A stretch of DNA of 64,000 bases from Aurelia coerulea (GCA_039566865.1 CM076959.1:10771501-10835500); one strand, 5' to 3'. Shown: positions 34,270-44,590, counted from the stretch's first letter. The notes: generated by a model not told the origin, from the letters alone. Numbers and translations are program-made.

Positions 34270-34400
34270 AATAATGTATGTATGTATGTATGTATGGCTT
34301 GGGCTTGACGGCTTGCTTGGGCTTGTATGGGCTTGACGTATGTATGTATGTATGTATAGATGTATGTATGTATGTATGTATGTATGTATGTATGTATGGG
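34270..34400. repeat. (TATG)n microsatellite at a LINE tail
   Basis: Runs of TATG/CATA, interrupted by a duplicated GGGCTTG phrase. They sit directly at the 3' side of a minus-strand LINE fragment and may have grown from its simple tail. Confidence 0.85.
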
Positions 34401-34550
34401 AGGGTGCATGTTTGTTATCTGAGCTTAATTGGTTCCAAAGCTTAGGCCCACGAAATAAAATAGACTTCTGCCCACTTGATGTTTTGAAGAAAGGAACACG
34501 CAAGTCAGCTTCGGTGTTTCTTAGTCTCATTGTGTTAAGTATTGTGTTTC
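34400..34550 (-). pseudogene. LINE C-terminal fragment
   Basis: The minus frame reads RLRNTEADLRVPFFKTSSGQ and FRGPKLWNQLSSD, the same end region as in the LINE at 31768-32580. Only about 50 codons remain. Confidence 0.75.
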
Positions 34551-36250
34551 GAAAGCCTTCAATTGTCTAAATCACGAACTATTGATTGCAAAATTGAATG
34601 CATACGGTTTCAGTAGATCTCCATTGCAGCTCATCCATAGTTATCTTAACGATTGGAAACAGAGGGTAAAGGTCAATGGCTCATTCAGCACGTGGACAAA
34701 GACTGTCCTGGGAGTACCACAAGGTTCAGTCTTGAGACCCCTTTTGTTCAACATATACCTGAATGACTTAATCATATTTTGGAGGAAAACAAAATCTGTA
34801 ACTATGCGAACGATACAAAAATTTATGTGTGTGGTCCTAGGATCGAAACCGTGATTGCGCATTTAGAACATGATGCCTTTAAAATAACTTAGTGGTTTCC
34901 AAACAGTTGTATGAAGCTAAATCAAGACCAATGCCATTTAACGATTTTTGGTGCGAAGGGAAAGAATGAAATAACCATCAAAATAGGCGAGGCCTGTGAG
35001 AAAGAAAGTACAGAGGAAACTCTTTTCGGTATAACTTTTGATCAATCACTATCTATTAGATGACATGTGAAGACCCTATGTAGAAAGGCCGACCAAAAAC
35101 TCCATGCTCTTGCCCGTATATCCTGCTAATTGGACACTGAAAAATTGCAGCAGCTAATGAGAGCATTTGTCTTATTGCACTTTCGCTATTGTCTACTTAT
35201 CTGGATGCTTTATGACAGAATTTTAAACCATAGAATAAATCATGTTCATGAAAGGGCACTGTGCATTGCATACAAGGATCACGGAAATGATTTTGGTTCT
35301 CTCCTGGAGCAGACCAATTCGGTGCCCATCCATGTAAGAAACCTACAGTTGCTTATGATGGAAATTTATAATACAAAGTCTGATCTAAATCCACCTTTCA
35401 TGAAGGATATTTTTATGGAGCGAGGTATTAGCTACGATCTAAGGCATGGCAATTACGCTCAACTTCCAAAGTTTCGAACCACTTCCTTTGGAGTTGAGAC
35501 CATAGCCTACCTTGGAAATAAACTTTGGCAGTTTTTACCACACGAAATAAAACAATCAAGAGCCCTTCCTATTTTCAAAAAAACGAATTAGATGTTGGAA
35601 TGGTGATAAATGCAACTGTAGCCTCTGCAAAACATATATTCCAAGAGTTGTGTTTCTAACATAATAAACGTTTCATGGGCCTTCTCGCACCGGTGGGGGT
35701 GGTGTGCTGTGCGGAATGTGATGTCCCACTCACGGTGCAGGTGTAACGGTCATGCCCGGCGCTGACCGCACATAGAATTGTTTCAATAAAATAACAACGC
35801 TTTTGCTCGTCTACTGCAACCAATTTATTATCATAAGCGTGTACACTTTTCAACTAAAATCATATTTCATGTTTGTTCATGTTCACTCGTGATCTAATCT
35901 GATCAGTATCTCTTTTGTTTAAATCTCTTTTGTTTGTATCCGGGGGTGTTTCCCTAATAAGTCTTAATACAATACATTATCTTGAATAAAGTCTTTCAAT
36001 GAGTCACACAGGCACTGTACTGCGGTTGAACTGGGAAATGGTGCCCAGCAGCGGTCGCAGCCTAGTGTATGTGTGTGGGGGTTCCCTCGCGCGGTGTGTC
36101 CGCCGTCTGTCTGGGGGATGTGCGTTGCTCCGGACTTCTTAGGGAAGGCATGATAATTTTTATCCTGTGAATATTTCACAATACAGTTTTAATTTTAACT
36201 TTAGCATTTGTAAATTTTGTAAAGTAGGCCTAAATTAGCTGTAATTTAGC
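34551..36250 (+). mobile_element. 5'-truncated CR1-like LINE (copy B), plus strand, with solo LTR inside
   Basis: Same family as copy A (4486-6137). Coding pieces: 34582-34854 (RT palm, GVPQGSVLRPLLFNIYLNDL) and 35130-35591 (C-terminal region). The active-site motif reads YAND (about 34,803-34,815), so a catalytic Asp is lost, and there are frameshifts and a stop. The 3' UTR matches copy A except for the LTR insertion at 35742-36008. It ends at TGTAATTTAGCT, where a TIR element begins. Confidence 0.85.
35738..36012 (+). mobile_element. solo LTR (Ty3/gypsy-like), 267 bp, in LINE copy B
   Basis: The LTR proper is 35742-36008. It starts TGTAACGG and ends TCACA, with CAGG duplicated on both sides (35738-35741, 36009-36012). 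LINE copy A has the undisturbed site: ...TGCAGGCACTGGGCTGCGG. AATAAAGTC at 35,985-35,997 could be the polyadenylation signal of an R region. TGTAACGG is a frequent start of Ty3/gypsy LTRs. There are no internal gag or pol sequences, as expected after LTR-LTR recombination. Confidence 0.8.
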
Positions 36251-36260
36251 TAGAGCCCCA

Positions 36261-37280
36261 TCGCCCTGTTCCGATCACTGAAAAGAAACCTTGAGTTACT
36301 TGACCTAAGTAAATTTTATCGGAAAAGTTAATACTAATGAATTATTCCCTATTTCATAGTTTAAAATATAGAAACCAGTTATTGTACATTTAGCGACCGT
36401 CTTCTGTAATATCGTTGTCGGAAAACACAGCGATAAAAACTCGATATCTTCATTCCATCGCCCTGTTCCGATCACGCAAGCTCGCGCATGAATTTCGGAC
36501 GGTACCACCACAGAGGGCTCAAGAAAGCGCAGTTTCCAATTGAAATGGATGCCATACACATAACAAAAGATATTTATCTCATGTTATCGTTTGATAAGTA
36601 ACATTTTGCCTCTTTATTCGTTTAATTACACAATAAGCAATTTACAATTGAAATTTACAGTCTTTTACAACACTCTAGCATATCCCCCTTCCCATACTTC
36701 AATGCCCCCCTGGCATCAATTCAAACCCTACCTCACGCGCATCCAAAGTCAACGAAACCCCCTGGTGAGGTTTATTTGTTTATTTCACCTTTCACCCCGT
36801 CCCTTCATTGAGAGAGAATCCCAGAATTCGAAGCCAAAACTTGTGATCGGAAGAGGGTGATCTGTAGCGTATCTGACTGTAGTTAGAACTTTACCCCCGG
36901 CTGGCAAGCAGAAGATATTATGATGAAATTTTTTTGTAAATATTCGCTTAGAGAGTTGGGGTAAAGTTTGAAAGGTTTTGACTGTGGTTCTAGTACACAG
37001 TAGCAGAGAAACAAGAGAAAATATAATTGCTACAAGGAAACACGAAGTGAAAAATGGCGACTACTTGCGATTCCATCACAGGTAGGCCTCTTTCATCTTC
37101 CCATATCGCTGGATTCACACGCCAGAAAAAAGTAAACCACGTCTCAACCTGAAGCTCATGGCGTCAGCAAAGTATTTTTTTGCGCGATGTTTTAATTATA
37201 GGACCCATTCCTCTTTTAAACAAACCTCCCGAGATTGTACACCAAAGCGCGCACAGGAGCCAGTGATCGGAACAGGGCGA
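36261..37280. mobile_element. 1-kb TIR element (TCGCCCTGTTCC ends), superfamily unclear
   Basis: TCGCCCTGTTCCGATCACTG at the left is matched by its exact complement at the right (37,261-37,280). A third, direct copy lies at about 36,457-36,477. A clean target duplication was not found. Inside, AAAATGGCGACTACTTGCGA runs to ...ATCACAG|GTAGGC (about 37,052-37,083), which looks like a start codon with good context followed by a splice donor; whether it is used is unknown. No transposase was recognised. Confidence 0.6.
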
Positions 37281-37289
37281 TAACGACAA

Positions 37290-38062
37290 AAGCTATGACC
37301 CTCAAACTCTCTGACAATTACTAATTATCTATTAGCTACATTTTGACCATTGAATTTTTGAACAATAGGTGTCACGTGACAGGTGACACTACCATATTTG
37401 GAACAAGGTATTGGAAAAATTAATGATTTTGATATTTTTACTCCCAGAAATAGTTCCAAATGTTGACTATTGTACTTCAAAAGAATCAGCAAACAATTAG
37501 CTTTCTATTGTTGTCAATAACAATGGAATTTGCTGACGTCAGCATTCTTAAATGATGACGTCACTCTGGCCGCCATTTTGGGTCATTTTGGCAAATTTTG
37601 AAGTTTTTTCCGACAGATTTTGTTAAAAATGCATAGAATTACGTTAGGCAACACTTTAAAAGCATTTTGAGCCTATTATTATCAATTTTTCGTCATCAAT
37701 TTTTGTCATTTTCCTCCAAAATAACAGTCTAAAAACACCTCTATGCATCATATTTGAATTGGAAATGAATAATACGCCAAATAAGAATGGAAAAAGTCAT
37801 TCAGATTACCTTTATTCCGTTTTTAGAACAAATAAGCCGGAAAACCATATATTTTGACATTTTCCGGCATAATGACGTCATAGTGACGTCACCTAATGAG
37901 GTGGCCACGCCCAAAAACTACCAATCGGTTGAGAATAGTTAGGACTACGCCCTTGCCAAGTTTCAATGATTTCCCATTAGTCTACGGCTATTTATAGAGG
38001 GGGGGTGGAAAGCACCCCCCCCCCGGCTATGTTAGATCAAAAAAAGCCCGGTAGGATTAGGG
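37290..38062 (+). repeat. TTAA-type (piggyBac-like) element, 3' part, with CRE-like sites
   Basis: It ends GGATTAGGG followed by TTAA (38063-38066), with the typical GGGGGGTGGAAAGCACCCCCC patch before it. Homology in inverse orientation to 45,340-45,907 includes GAATCAGCAAACAA, TGGCCGCCATTTTG and paired TGACGTCAs. Four TGACGTCA octamers or TGACGTCAC variants occur (near 37,523, 37,555, 37,872 and 37,883). The left end could not be defined. Confidence 0.6.
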
Positions 38063-38067
38063 TTAAT

Positions 38068-38250
38068 GTAGCCTTCGTAAAACACAATAATGATCATGAT
38101 AATGATGATGATCAATCACCACTCCCACTAGCTGTCCGAAATTCAAATGTGTCGATGAATGCTTTTGACAAGAGCCGCTGCCATCAATCCAGCGATATCT
38201 CTCAGCCGCATAAAGGCATCAATGATGATCTTACACAGGTTGGAAATAGC
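38068..38250 (+). CDS. possible exon, unrecognised
   Basis: The open frame (part of 38005-38280) codes an Asn/Asp-rich start (HNNDHDNDDDQSPLPLAVRN) then a Ser/His-rich stretch. GTAG just before it could be an acceptor, and CACAG|GTTGG a weak donor. A (ATGATG)n-like repeat gives the acidic part. It has no LINE signature, but evidence for a gene is thin. Confidence 0.2.
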
Positions 38251-38394
38251 TATAAGGCAACCAGCTTTCATTTATTGTAATGAAAACTCATTCCATGCTT
38301 GTTTCCACAAAAACAAATCATAAAGCTCTGAAAAATAAAGCGAATCTTTGAAGCTGAAAACTCGGGATAATGAGCATGAAGTAGTTAACAAACT

Positions 38395-38560
38395 AGATAT
38401 CTTGGTGGGCAGATAGACAATTCCTTGGATTGGAAGGAAGACATCAAGACAGTTTCGCCCAAGGTTTCAAGGGCGATTGGCTGTTTGCAGCATGCAAAAT
38501 CCTTTTTTCTAGAAGAAACTGTTAGGACCAAGTACACAGGTATTGTGGAGCCGCACTTCT
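38395..38560 (+). pseudogene. CR1-like LINE RT fragment, left part (split)
   Basis: It codes DNSLDWKEDIKTVSPKVSRA, then LQHAKSFFLEETVRTKYTGI and VEPHF, the RT thumb of a CR1-type LINE. It is cut at CCGCACTTCT (38,551-38,560); the next conserved block (CSVWGCCGVTE) appears 4.8 kb later at 43,355. Confidence 0.8.
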
Positions 38561-39177
38561 CAGTTCAGTTCAGTTCATTTCATTTTAAAAATCCATCTAA
38601 TACATTTAATAACTCTACATACCTACCTATCTAATCAAAAAAGATAAATTTAAAACAAAATTCAACATATAGCATTAAAAAGCACACAGGATGGTACTTA
38701 AGGCTAAATGTAAACAGACTTAATAGGTAAGTATGAAGAGCCATAATGAGATATGGGGAATTTCTTAAAGGAGGGGCTCCCTCAATAGGCAAACTAATTG
38801 AGGAGGGAACACCCCCTATCTAAAAAGAAAATTAACTTTTCTAGATGTTATTTGAAACTGGTGTAGAAAGACACATATAATAAAGTGTGAATTACTGGGT
38901 GTAATTGTGGCACAAAAAGTACATCTTTACCTTGGTTTTGAATGAAGCTTTCGAGTGAGAGTTTCTTTATTCAACAGGGATTTCATTCCAAAGCTTAGCT
39001 CCTTTATATCGAATGGAGTTGAGGCCATATTGAAGGGTGTTCTTTCGTGCAAGAAACAAATCTCCTTTACTGGCCTGTCAAGTGTTATACTGATGTATGG
39101 ATGAATTCAATAGGAAAAAGTCATGGAAGCAACTCGGTGATGAGCTAAATACAGTTTCAAAGACAAAAGTGAGAAGT

Positions 39178-40447
39178 TTAACCCTATCCAGACTGGGGGG
39201 GGCTCATTCAGCCCCCCCCCACCTACTTAACTGAGCATTGCTCCAAATTGGTTCAACGAACCAGGAAATGATTTTATGACTTTTAGTTTCTATCCTTTTG
39301 AAGTGTGAATTTGTGTGAAATTTTGAAAAAAAAATTTAGGGGGCCGGGGGGTGGCTGTTTTTTTCAGAGTGGTCGGGGCCAACTTTTAGGTAAGCTGCTT
39401 ATGGATATAATTCCAGATCACCTCATAGTCCTTTGATAATATCCTTTTTCATTTGTGAACTTATAATCTGTAAGGTCTCTTTAATTTTTTTCCAAGAACA
39501 ATTGAACAATTATGTGTCACGTGACCTCATCAATGACGTCATCTTTAAGAAAATGGCAAAAATTAGTTCGCGGAATTTCTGCAAGGATATTTCGACCCCA
39601 AATGTTTTACAGCGGCAATAAATAGATTAAAACTGATCAACAGGGTTGTTTCCACCTAAGCTGTGTAATTTTGTTTGAATTTTGTGCATCATTGGCCGCA
39701 AACGGTATAAGATTCCCCGGGGGTATCCTCACATAGTACTACTAACGGTCAGTTTTCATGCATATCTTGAGAATCTGTTTTACAGTGAGACTTTTTTGAC
39801 TTGAAAGTGTTTAGTTTGTCAAGATATTATCAAAATTCCACCAAATAACTATCCTCAACCCCCTTTTTCCCCCTTCCTTCTTCCTTACAACTCATTTGCT
39901 TACTACTGGGAAAAAATGCTGATGTCAGCATTTTTTGCAATAATCAAAACAAAAGTTTCAAAAGGAAAAATGAAGTATGCAACGATCACTTATCATCGAA
40001 GTAGTTTTCATTGTAAACTATGGAGAAATTCTCTAATATGGCTGCATTTGTCATTTTTCAGAAAAACAAGATTTTTAATCTCTTTGTCCGCCATCTTGAA
40101 TTTGCGAAAATCAAATTTTTCCCTTTATAAGTATATTTTCACCTTCTAACAATGCTTTGATAGGCATAATTTGGTTTCATGAATCATTCTTAGAAAATTA
40201 TAAAGATTTAAAAAAAGTTGTTTTTTTTCATTTTTTTCTTGGACACGTGCCAGTTGGTCTTGAATAGTTATGACGTCATATCTATTTTTAGAATTTTTTT
40301 TACTAGAAATGATAGATCATAAGTACGGCTACCTGCATGGTGAGTTTCGTCTTCGTAAGTGAAGGAATGGCGATTTTAGAGAGGGGGGGCTGAATGAGCC
40401 CCCCCAGTCTTCTAGTAGCTCAAAAAGCCCAGTCTGGATAGGGTTAA
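39178..40447. mobile_element. TTAA-flanked piggyBac-like element, 1262 bp
   Basis: The element is 39182-40443. It opens CCCTATCCAGACTGGG and closes with the exact mirror CCCAGTCTGGATAGGG, flanked by TTAA (39178-39181, 40444-40447). Excising it restores the LINE reading frame (LFQLKLLTF across the joint), which supports the boundaries. It has C/G patches next to each end, TGACGTCA near 39,533 and 40,270, and no transposase. Confidence 0.85.
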
Positions 40448-40990
40448 GCTGAAAAAGATCAGATAGTCTGAGAAGTTTTAAAGACTTAAAGATTGGAGCA
40501 GAAGGAGAAAAAGCTGGATGAGAAGAAATTATTCGGATTAGTCTCTTCTGACGTTTGTACACAGGGTCTGTATAAGACGCAGAAGTATTACGCCACACGA
40601 TTAATACTATACTGGGCAAAAGACATAAACAATGAATTATATAAGTAGAGTAACACATCTGGAGTCAGGAGGCTCTTAACCTTTGAAATAACACCACAAG
40701 TTCTAGCAAGTTTTTTGGACAACTCCTTCAGATGGAACTTCCAACTAAGATTCTCATCTAGAAGTAGTCCTAAAAATTTAACAAAGTTTGCTCTTTGAAT
40801 GGTCTTCTTTCCAATCTTAATGAATGGATTTTCATCTATTTTATTGTGTATTGAATGGAATATTATGAAGTTTGTTTTTTCTGCATTAAGAGAAAATTTA
40901 TTGGCATCAAGCCATTTTTTAACCTGTCTGAGTTCAATATTGACAACTTTTACTAATTTAATTATATCCTTACTCTCATAATATATGTTA
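40448..40990 (-). pseudogene. LINE RT C-terminal half
   Basis: Minus-strand reading: DTNIYYESKDI just after the (damaged) YADD position, LRQVKKWLDANKFSLNAEKT, FVKFLGLLLDENLSWKFHL, then VWRNTSASYTDPVYKRQKRLIRII and FKSLKLLRLSDLFQL up to the TTAA insertion; after it, LKLLTF continues at 39,177 and RYKGAKLWNEIP appears near 39,000. The active site is truncated (YDT instead of YADDT). Confidence 0.75.
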
Positions 40991-41179
40991 GTATCGTATA
41001 TTTAAATGAAAAAGGTGTTGTTGTGGTGTTGTTTTAAGGTGTTGTGATTTCTGGTCAAGTCGAAGGCAGCGCGCCAACCTGCGTTTGGACATCACTTAGT
41101 CACGCAGGCCAGACATAACAGAGATTACGTCACCACACCAGTATGGATATCTATGATCCGTGCGTACACGTATTCGCAT

Positions 41180-41252
41180 GGTGAGATAGCTCAACTGGTA
41201 GAGCGTCTGTCATGAAAGCAGAAGGCCCCGAGTTCAAATCTCGGTCTCACCT
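41180..41252 (+). tRNA. tRNA-like gene or SINE head, anticodon position TGA
   Basis: A full cloverleaf can be drawn: acceptor GGTGAGA/TCTCACC (7 bp, perfect), D arm GCTC-AACTGGTA-GAGC, anticodon arm TCTGT-CATGAAA-GCAGA (one G-U), 5-nt variable loop AGGCC, T arm CCGAG-TTCAAAT-CTCGG (perfect). The internal A box TAGCTCAACTGG and B box GAGTTCAAATC are good, and TTTTT follows at 41,256. The loop would put TGA (Ser) at 34-36, but position 33 is A instead of the almost invariant T, and a Ser tRNA should have a long variable arm. No CCA is encoded, normal for eukaryotes. It lies in about 280 bp foreign to the surrounding LINE, so a tRNA-derived SINE is as likely as a functional tRNA. Confidence 0.6.
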
Positions 41253-41396
41253 CAATTTTTCCATTTTTCTCCATTCGTCGAAAATTTTAGTATCAAATAA
41301 ATGAAAAATAGAAAGCTCATCATGAGAAGAAGATTTAGAAAACGATTTGGACAACTCTTGCAAAGAAAGGCAGTGAGAGTCAATATTTTGCGGCAT

Positions 41397-41765
41397 CTAC
41401 TCATCAATATCATAGTCACCTAGATTTGGCAGATTGGTAAGCCTTGAACATACATCAAACGTTGGCATTGTGTCACTAAAAGAGGGGATATCCAAAAGAA
41501 AAATATTTGCAAAAACATCATCAGACACACTACAAAAAGGGAACACTTCTTCACGTTCCTTTGCTGAGCATTTAGCACATAGCCATGGGCTGTCCTTGCC
41601 CTCCTTAAATAAAGTGCTATATTCATTCACACTTGTCTCATTGCATTCAATATGATTCCAAAGGTTGCATCTCCTGCAGAATAACCATCTTAAATTCAAA
41701 TTGACATTTTTATGACAAAAACCACATGGATCCTTAAGGCCTTTAGTTGATTCTTTGCTAGGCAA
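41397..41765 (-). CDS. LINE ORF2 N-terminus with PHD-type zinc finger
   Basis: After MPSKESTKGLKDP comes a C4HC3 pattern: CGFCHKN (about 17-20), CRRCNLWNHIEC (about 34-45) and WLCAKC (about 65-70), the spacing of a PHD finger. It is followed by an acidic segment ending LTNLPNLGDYDIDE, also present at 61,690-61,725 in another copy. The frame then stops; the following codons (DSHCLSLQELSKSFSKSSSHD) are still recognisable after the stop. PHD fingers bind histone tails in other proteins, so a role in targeting is possible but unproven. Confidence 0.75.
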   Translation of the reverse strand: MPSKESTKGLKDPCGFCHKNVNLNLRWLFCRRCNLWNHIECNETSVNEYSTLFKEGKDSPWLCAKCSAKEREEVFPFCSVSDDVFANIFLLDIPSFSDTMPTFDVCSRLTNLPNLGDYDIDE

Positions 41766-41784
41766 TTAGGCATTGGCAATGTGA

Positions 41785-43181
41785 TTATCTAAAATGAATG
41801 AAGCAACAGAGCTGAAAAAAATCCATGAAAATTGTGATAGAAACACAACGAGAGTTTGGAAGTTCACTGTTCACATTCTTAGCGAAGAAGATTACTTCCC
41901 TGTCAGTTCTTGTCACTGGAAACTGTGTTCGAGAAACTTTATTTTCTACGGAAGGATTGGCAGCAGTATCAGGCTCTTCATTGAGAGTGGTATTCCATGC
42001 CCCACCGCGGCGACCATGCCACTCATTCCTTTTGTTGCTAATGACAAGACGATCCACTACAAAGAAGGCATCTTTCCCTTGACTTCTTGCTGCCTGCAAA
42101 GCAGGAATTTGGCTACGTCTGCGGACAAGTGTTCTTTGTGAAAAATCACTGTAGAACTTCAAGCCATCTGGTTTAATTTCCCTTGCCTTCTTCATGATAT
42201 TTTCCTTTACCTTCCATGATTCAATCTTAGCCACAATGGGTCTAGGCCCATTATTTGAACGTGTGCCATCCCGTTGTCGTTGGTGTTGCCTACCATCTTC
42301 GTTACAACGAATTCGAAATTCTATGGGCACGTTCAATCTTTATTTCATCTTCAATCCCAAGTTTATCTTTAATTGCTTCCTTTACTTTAGATTCGGTGTC
42401 ATCCCCATGACTTTCATCATCATCTTCTGGGATCCCAAATATTTTGACGTTGTTTCGAGTGGAATTATTCTCCAAATATTCAATATTACGAGCGAGATCT
42501 TCGACACCATCCCAAATATCCATTTCAATTTGTTTGGTCACTTGTCTAAGTTTCATCAGTTCAGTCTCCGTTGACTTGAACTTGTTATCAAAAGTGTCCA
42601 ACCTGCCACTACACAAAAAGGAAATGGATGACTTAATCTCTTCGTAATCTTTCCTCAGCAATCTTATTTCTCCTTTCACGTACTCGAGCTTTCACGTACC
42701 ATCTTCGTTACAACGAATTCGAAATTCTATGGGCACGTTCAATCTTTATTTCATCTTCAATCCCAAGTTTATCTTTAATTGCTTCCTTTACTTTAGATTC
42801 GGTGTCATCCCCATGACTTTCATCATCATCTTCTGGGATCCCAAATATTTTGACGTTGTTTCGAGTGGAATTATTCTCCAAATATTCAATATTACGAGCG
42901 AGATCTTCGACACCATCCCAAATATCCATTTCAATTTGTTTGGTCACTTGTCTAAGTTTCATCAGTTCAGTCTCCGTTGACTTGAACTTGTTATCAAAAG
43001 TGTCCAACCTGCCACTACACAAAAAGGAAATGGATGACTTAATCTCTTCGTAATCTTTCCTCAGCAATCTTATTTCTCCTTTCACGTACTCGAGCATAAT
43101 CTGTAGAGAGGAACGATAGGCCTTGTCCTGCACCTCCAGCATTTGTTTCAGGAACCCAATCGTAACATAATCCTGATCCAT
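41785..43181 (-). pseudogene. LINE ORF1 (coiled coil plus L1-type RNA-binding region) with internal duplication
   Basis: From the ATG at 43181 (MDQDYVTIGFLKQMLEVQ) the protein has a heptad-rich coiled coil, then NNVKIFGIPEDDDES and KIERAHRI, the RRM-like signature of L1-type ORF1 proteins. After a 406-bp repeat of this part (42291-42689 equals 42697-43095) and a one-base shift near 42,305, the C-terminal domain follows in frame 41785-42336: RPIVAKIESWKVKENIMKKA, GLKFYSDFSQRTLVRRR, ALQAARSQGKDAFFVVDRL. Such proteins form trimers that bind LINE RNA. This copy is broken by the duplication and the shift. Confidence 0.8.
42291..43095. repeat. tandem duplication, 406-bp offset, identical by eye
   Basis: 42291-42689 and 42697-43095 show no difference in my reading, separated by 7 bp (TTTCACG). 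The translated copies (from EIRLLRKDYEEIKSSISFL to RAHRISNSL) are also identical. Confidence 0.85.
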
Positions 43182-43339
43182 AATTTATGAAGCTGAACTG
43201 ATTTTAATAAAAACTCATCACTACTAATAATCAACTTGTACACTCAGTAACTCACGAACGCTACGAAACGCTAAGAAGAATCCAAGCGCCTCTCAAGCAG
43301 CGTGCGTGCAGCCATCTTGAAAACTGATGATTCAAAGGG

Positions 43340-43985
43340 ACTTCTGCACAGTTGTTCAGTCTGGGGTTGCTGTGGCGTAACTGAGATCAACCAGTTGCAA
43401 AAAGTATGAAACCGTGCTGCCCGTATTGCAACTGGTGCAGCTCTAATGCACCAAACCAGCCGTTTATCAAAAGGCTTGGCTGGAAGACCATAGATGAACT
43501 AATTGCTACAAATCTCTACATGAGCTGGCTCCACAATACATGTGTAATCTTTTCACAAAAACATCCTAGCTAACCTCCAGGAATCTTAGGAATACAGCAA
43601 CTGACCTAGGGTTAACAAAAACTCTAAAAATTTACAGAAATTATTTTTGCTTAGAGGTGTCAATCTTTGAATGGCCTCTCAGCTGAGAGTAAGATGGCAT
43701 CCTCCCTAAATAGATGTAAACAATGTAGATGGGGATAGCTAGTTGTAAATAGTAAGTTTGCAATATGGATTTTCTTTCATTGTAAATATTTATTTCAGAC
43801 TATAGGGTTTTTTATTGATATACTAGATATTGAATTGTATTTGTATTAGGGTAATTTAGGTTATGATTGTATTTAATTTTGGCATGTTTTGTAGTGGAGG
43901 TTCCTTGAAAATCAGCATTGCTGAAGGGCTACCCTCCTTAGATATCTCAAATATTAACTATAAAACAACAATGATAATGAAGACC
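43340..43985 (+). pseudogene. CR1-like LINE fragment, right part (split)
   Basis: It resumes the LINE cut at 38,560: CSVWGCCGVTEINQLQKV, a stop, NRAARIATGAA, then decayed C-terminal sequence and an AT-rich 3' UTR ending in ATAAAACAACAATGATAATG. It is older than the minus-strand LINE that split it. Confidence 0.75.
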
Positions 43986-44162
43986 CGCGACAATTTGCCC
44001 GTAATAAAGGAAACTGAAAATACACATTTCTGTGAATCATAATATTTTGGCCTGAGCGGTACCATTTGCTCTTATAAAGATACCTTGAAAATATTGGTAT
44101 GTATCGATTCTTTTGACTTTAATTGTGATTGTTGTCGATCTTCAAGCAGAACATGTCGATGG

Positions 44163-44590
44163 ATACACCTTTTCAATAAACGGCCTCGTTTTGGAAATTT
44201 TTGAAAATTTCCCCCTACGAAACTTTTGACCATGAATTTGGATTCGGCAGCCAAAGTTTAGTCTACATGCAAATTTCCATAATCCTACTGTTCGCGATTT
44301 TGATCTTATGACGATAATAAGTTTGAAAATCTATAAGAGATTTGACCGTGAAAATTGCTCGGGGTGTAACTTTACACCCTCAGTCATTATTTACGGTCAA
44401 ATTCCTTATAAATTTTCAACTTTATTATCGTCATGAAATCGAAATTGTGAACACTGGAATTATGAAAATTAGCAATCAGACTAAAATTTAAGGTGCTGAA
44501 TGTAAATCTGATGTCAGAAATTTCATATGAAGCAATTTGAAGAAATTCATCAAATTTCCAAAATGAGGCCGCTTAGTTGAAAAGGTGTAT
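44163..44590. repeat. 428-bp hairpin (foldback) element
   Basis: Inverted arms run from ATACACCTTTTCAA (left) to TTGAAAAGGTGTAT (right) and meet at GGTGTAACTTTACACC (about 44,365-44,381). Shared inner blocks include ATGACGATAATAA / TTATTATCGTCAT and GATTTGACCGT / ACGGTCAAATTC. No target duplication is evident and there is no ORF of note. Confidence 0.7.

Larger units (their letters stand above)
38561..43339 (-). mobile_element. LINE with coiled-coil ORF1 and PHD-finger ORF2, minus strand, internally deleted
   Basis: The element is flanked by ACTTCT (38555-38560 and 43340-43345), a likely target duplication. Reading right to left: 5' UTR with AAGATGGCTGCACGCACG, ORF1 (from 43181), ORF2 start with a PHD-type finger (41765), a stretch matching the 61.7-kb copy up to SSSHDELS, then about 280 bp of foreign sequence with a tRNA-like unit, then RT from just after the active site (40,985) onward, interrupted by a TTAA element, and a 3' UTR ending in (AACTG)n/ATGAA tail at 38,561-38,584. 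The endonuclease and first half of RT are missing. Confidence 0.75.

Noticed and set aside
34270..34400. TYIH-repeat peptide in the minus frame 34252-34530
   Set aside because: The repeat part is translated (CATA)n microsatellite; only the first ~45 codons are LINE-derived.
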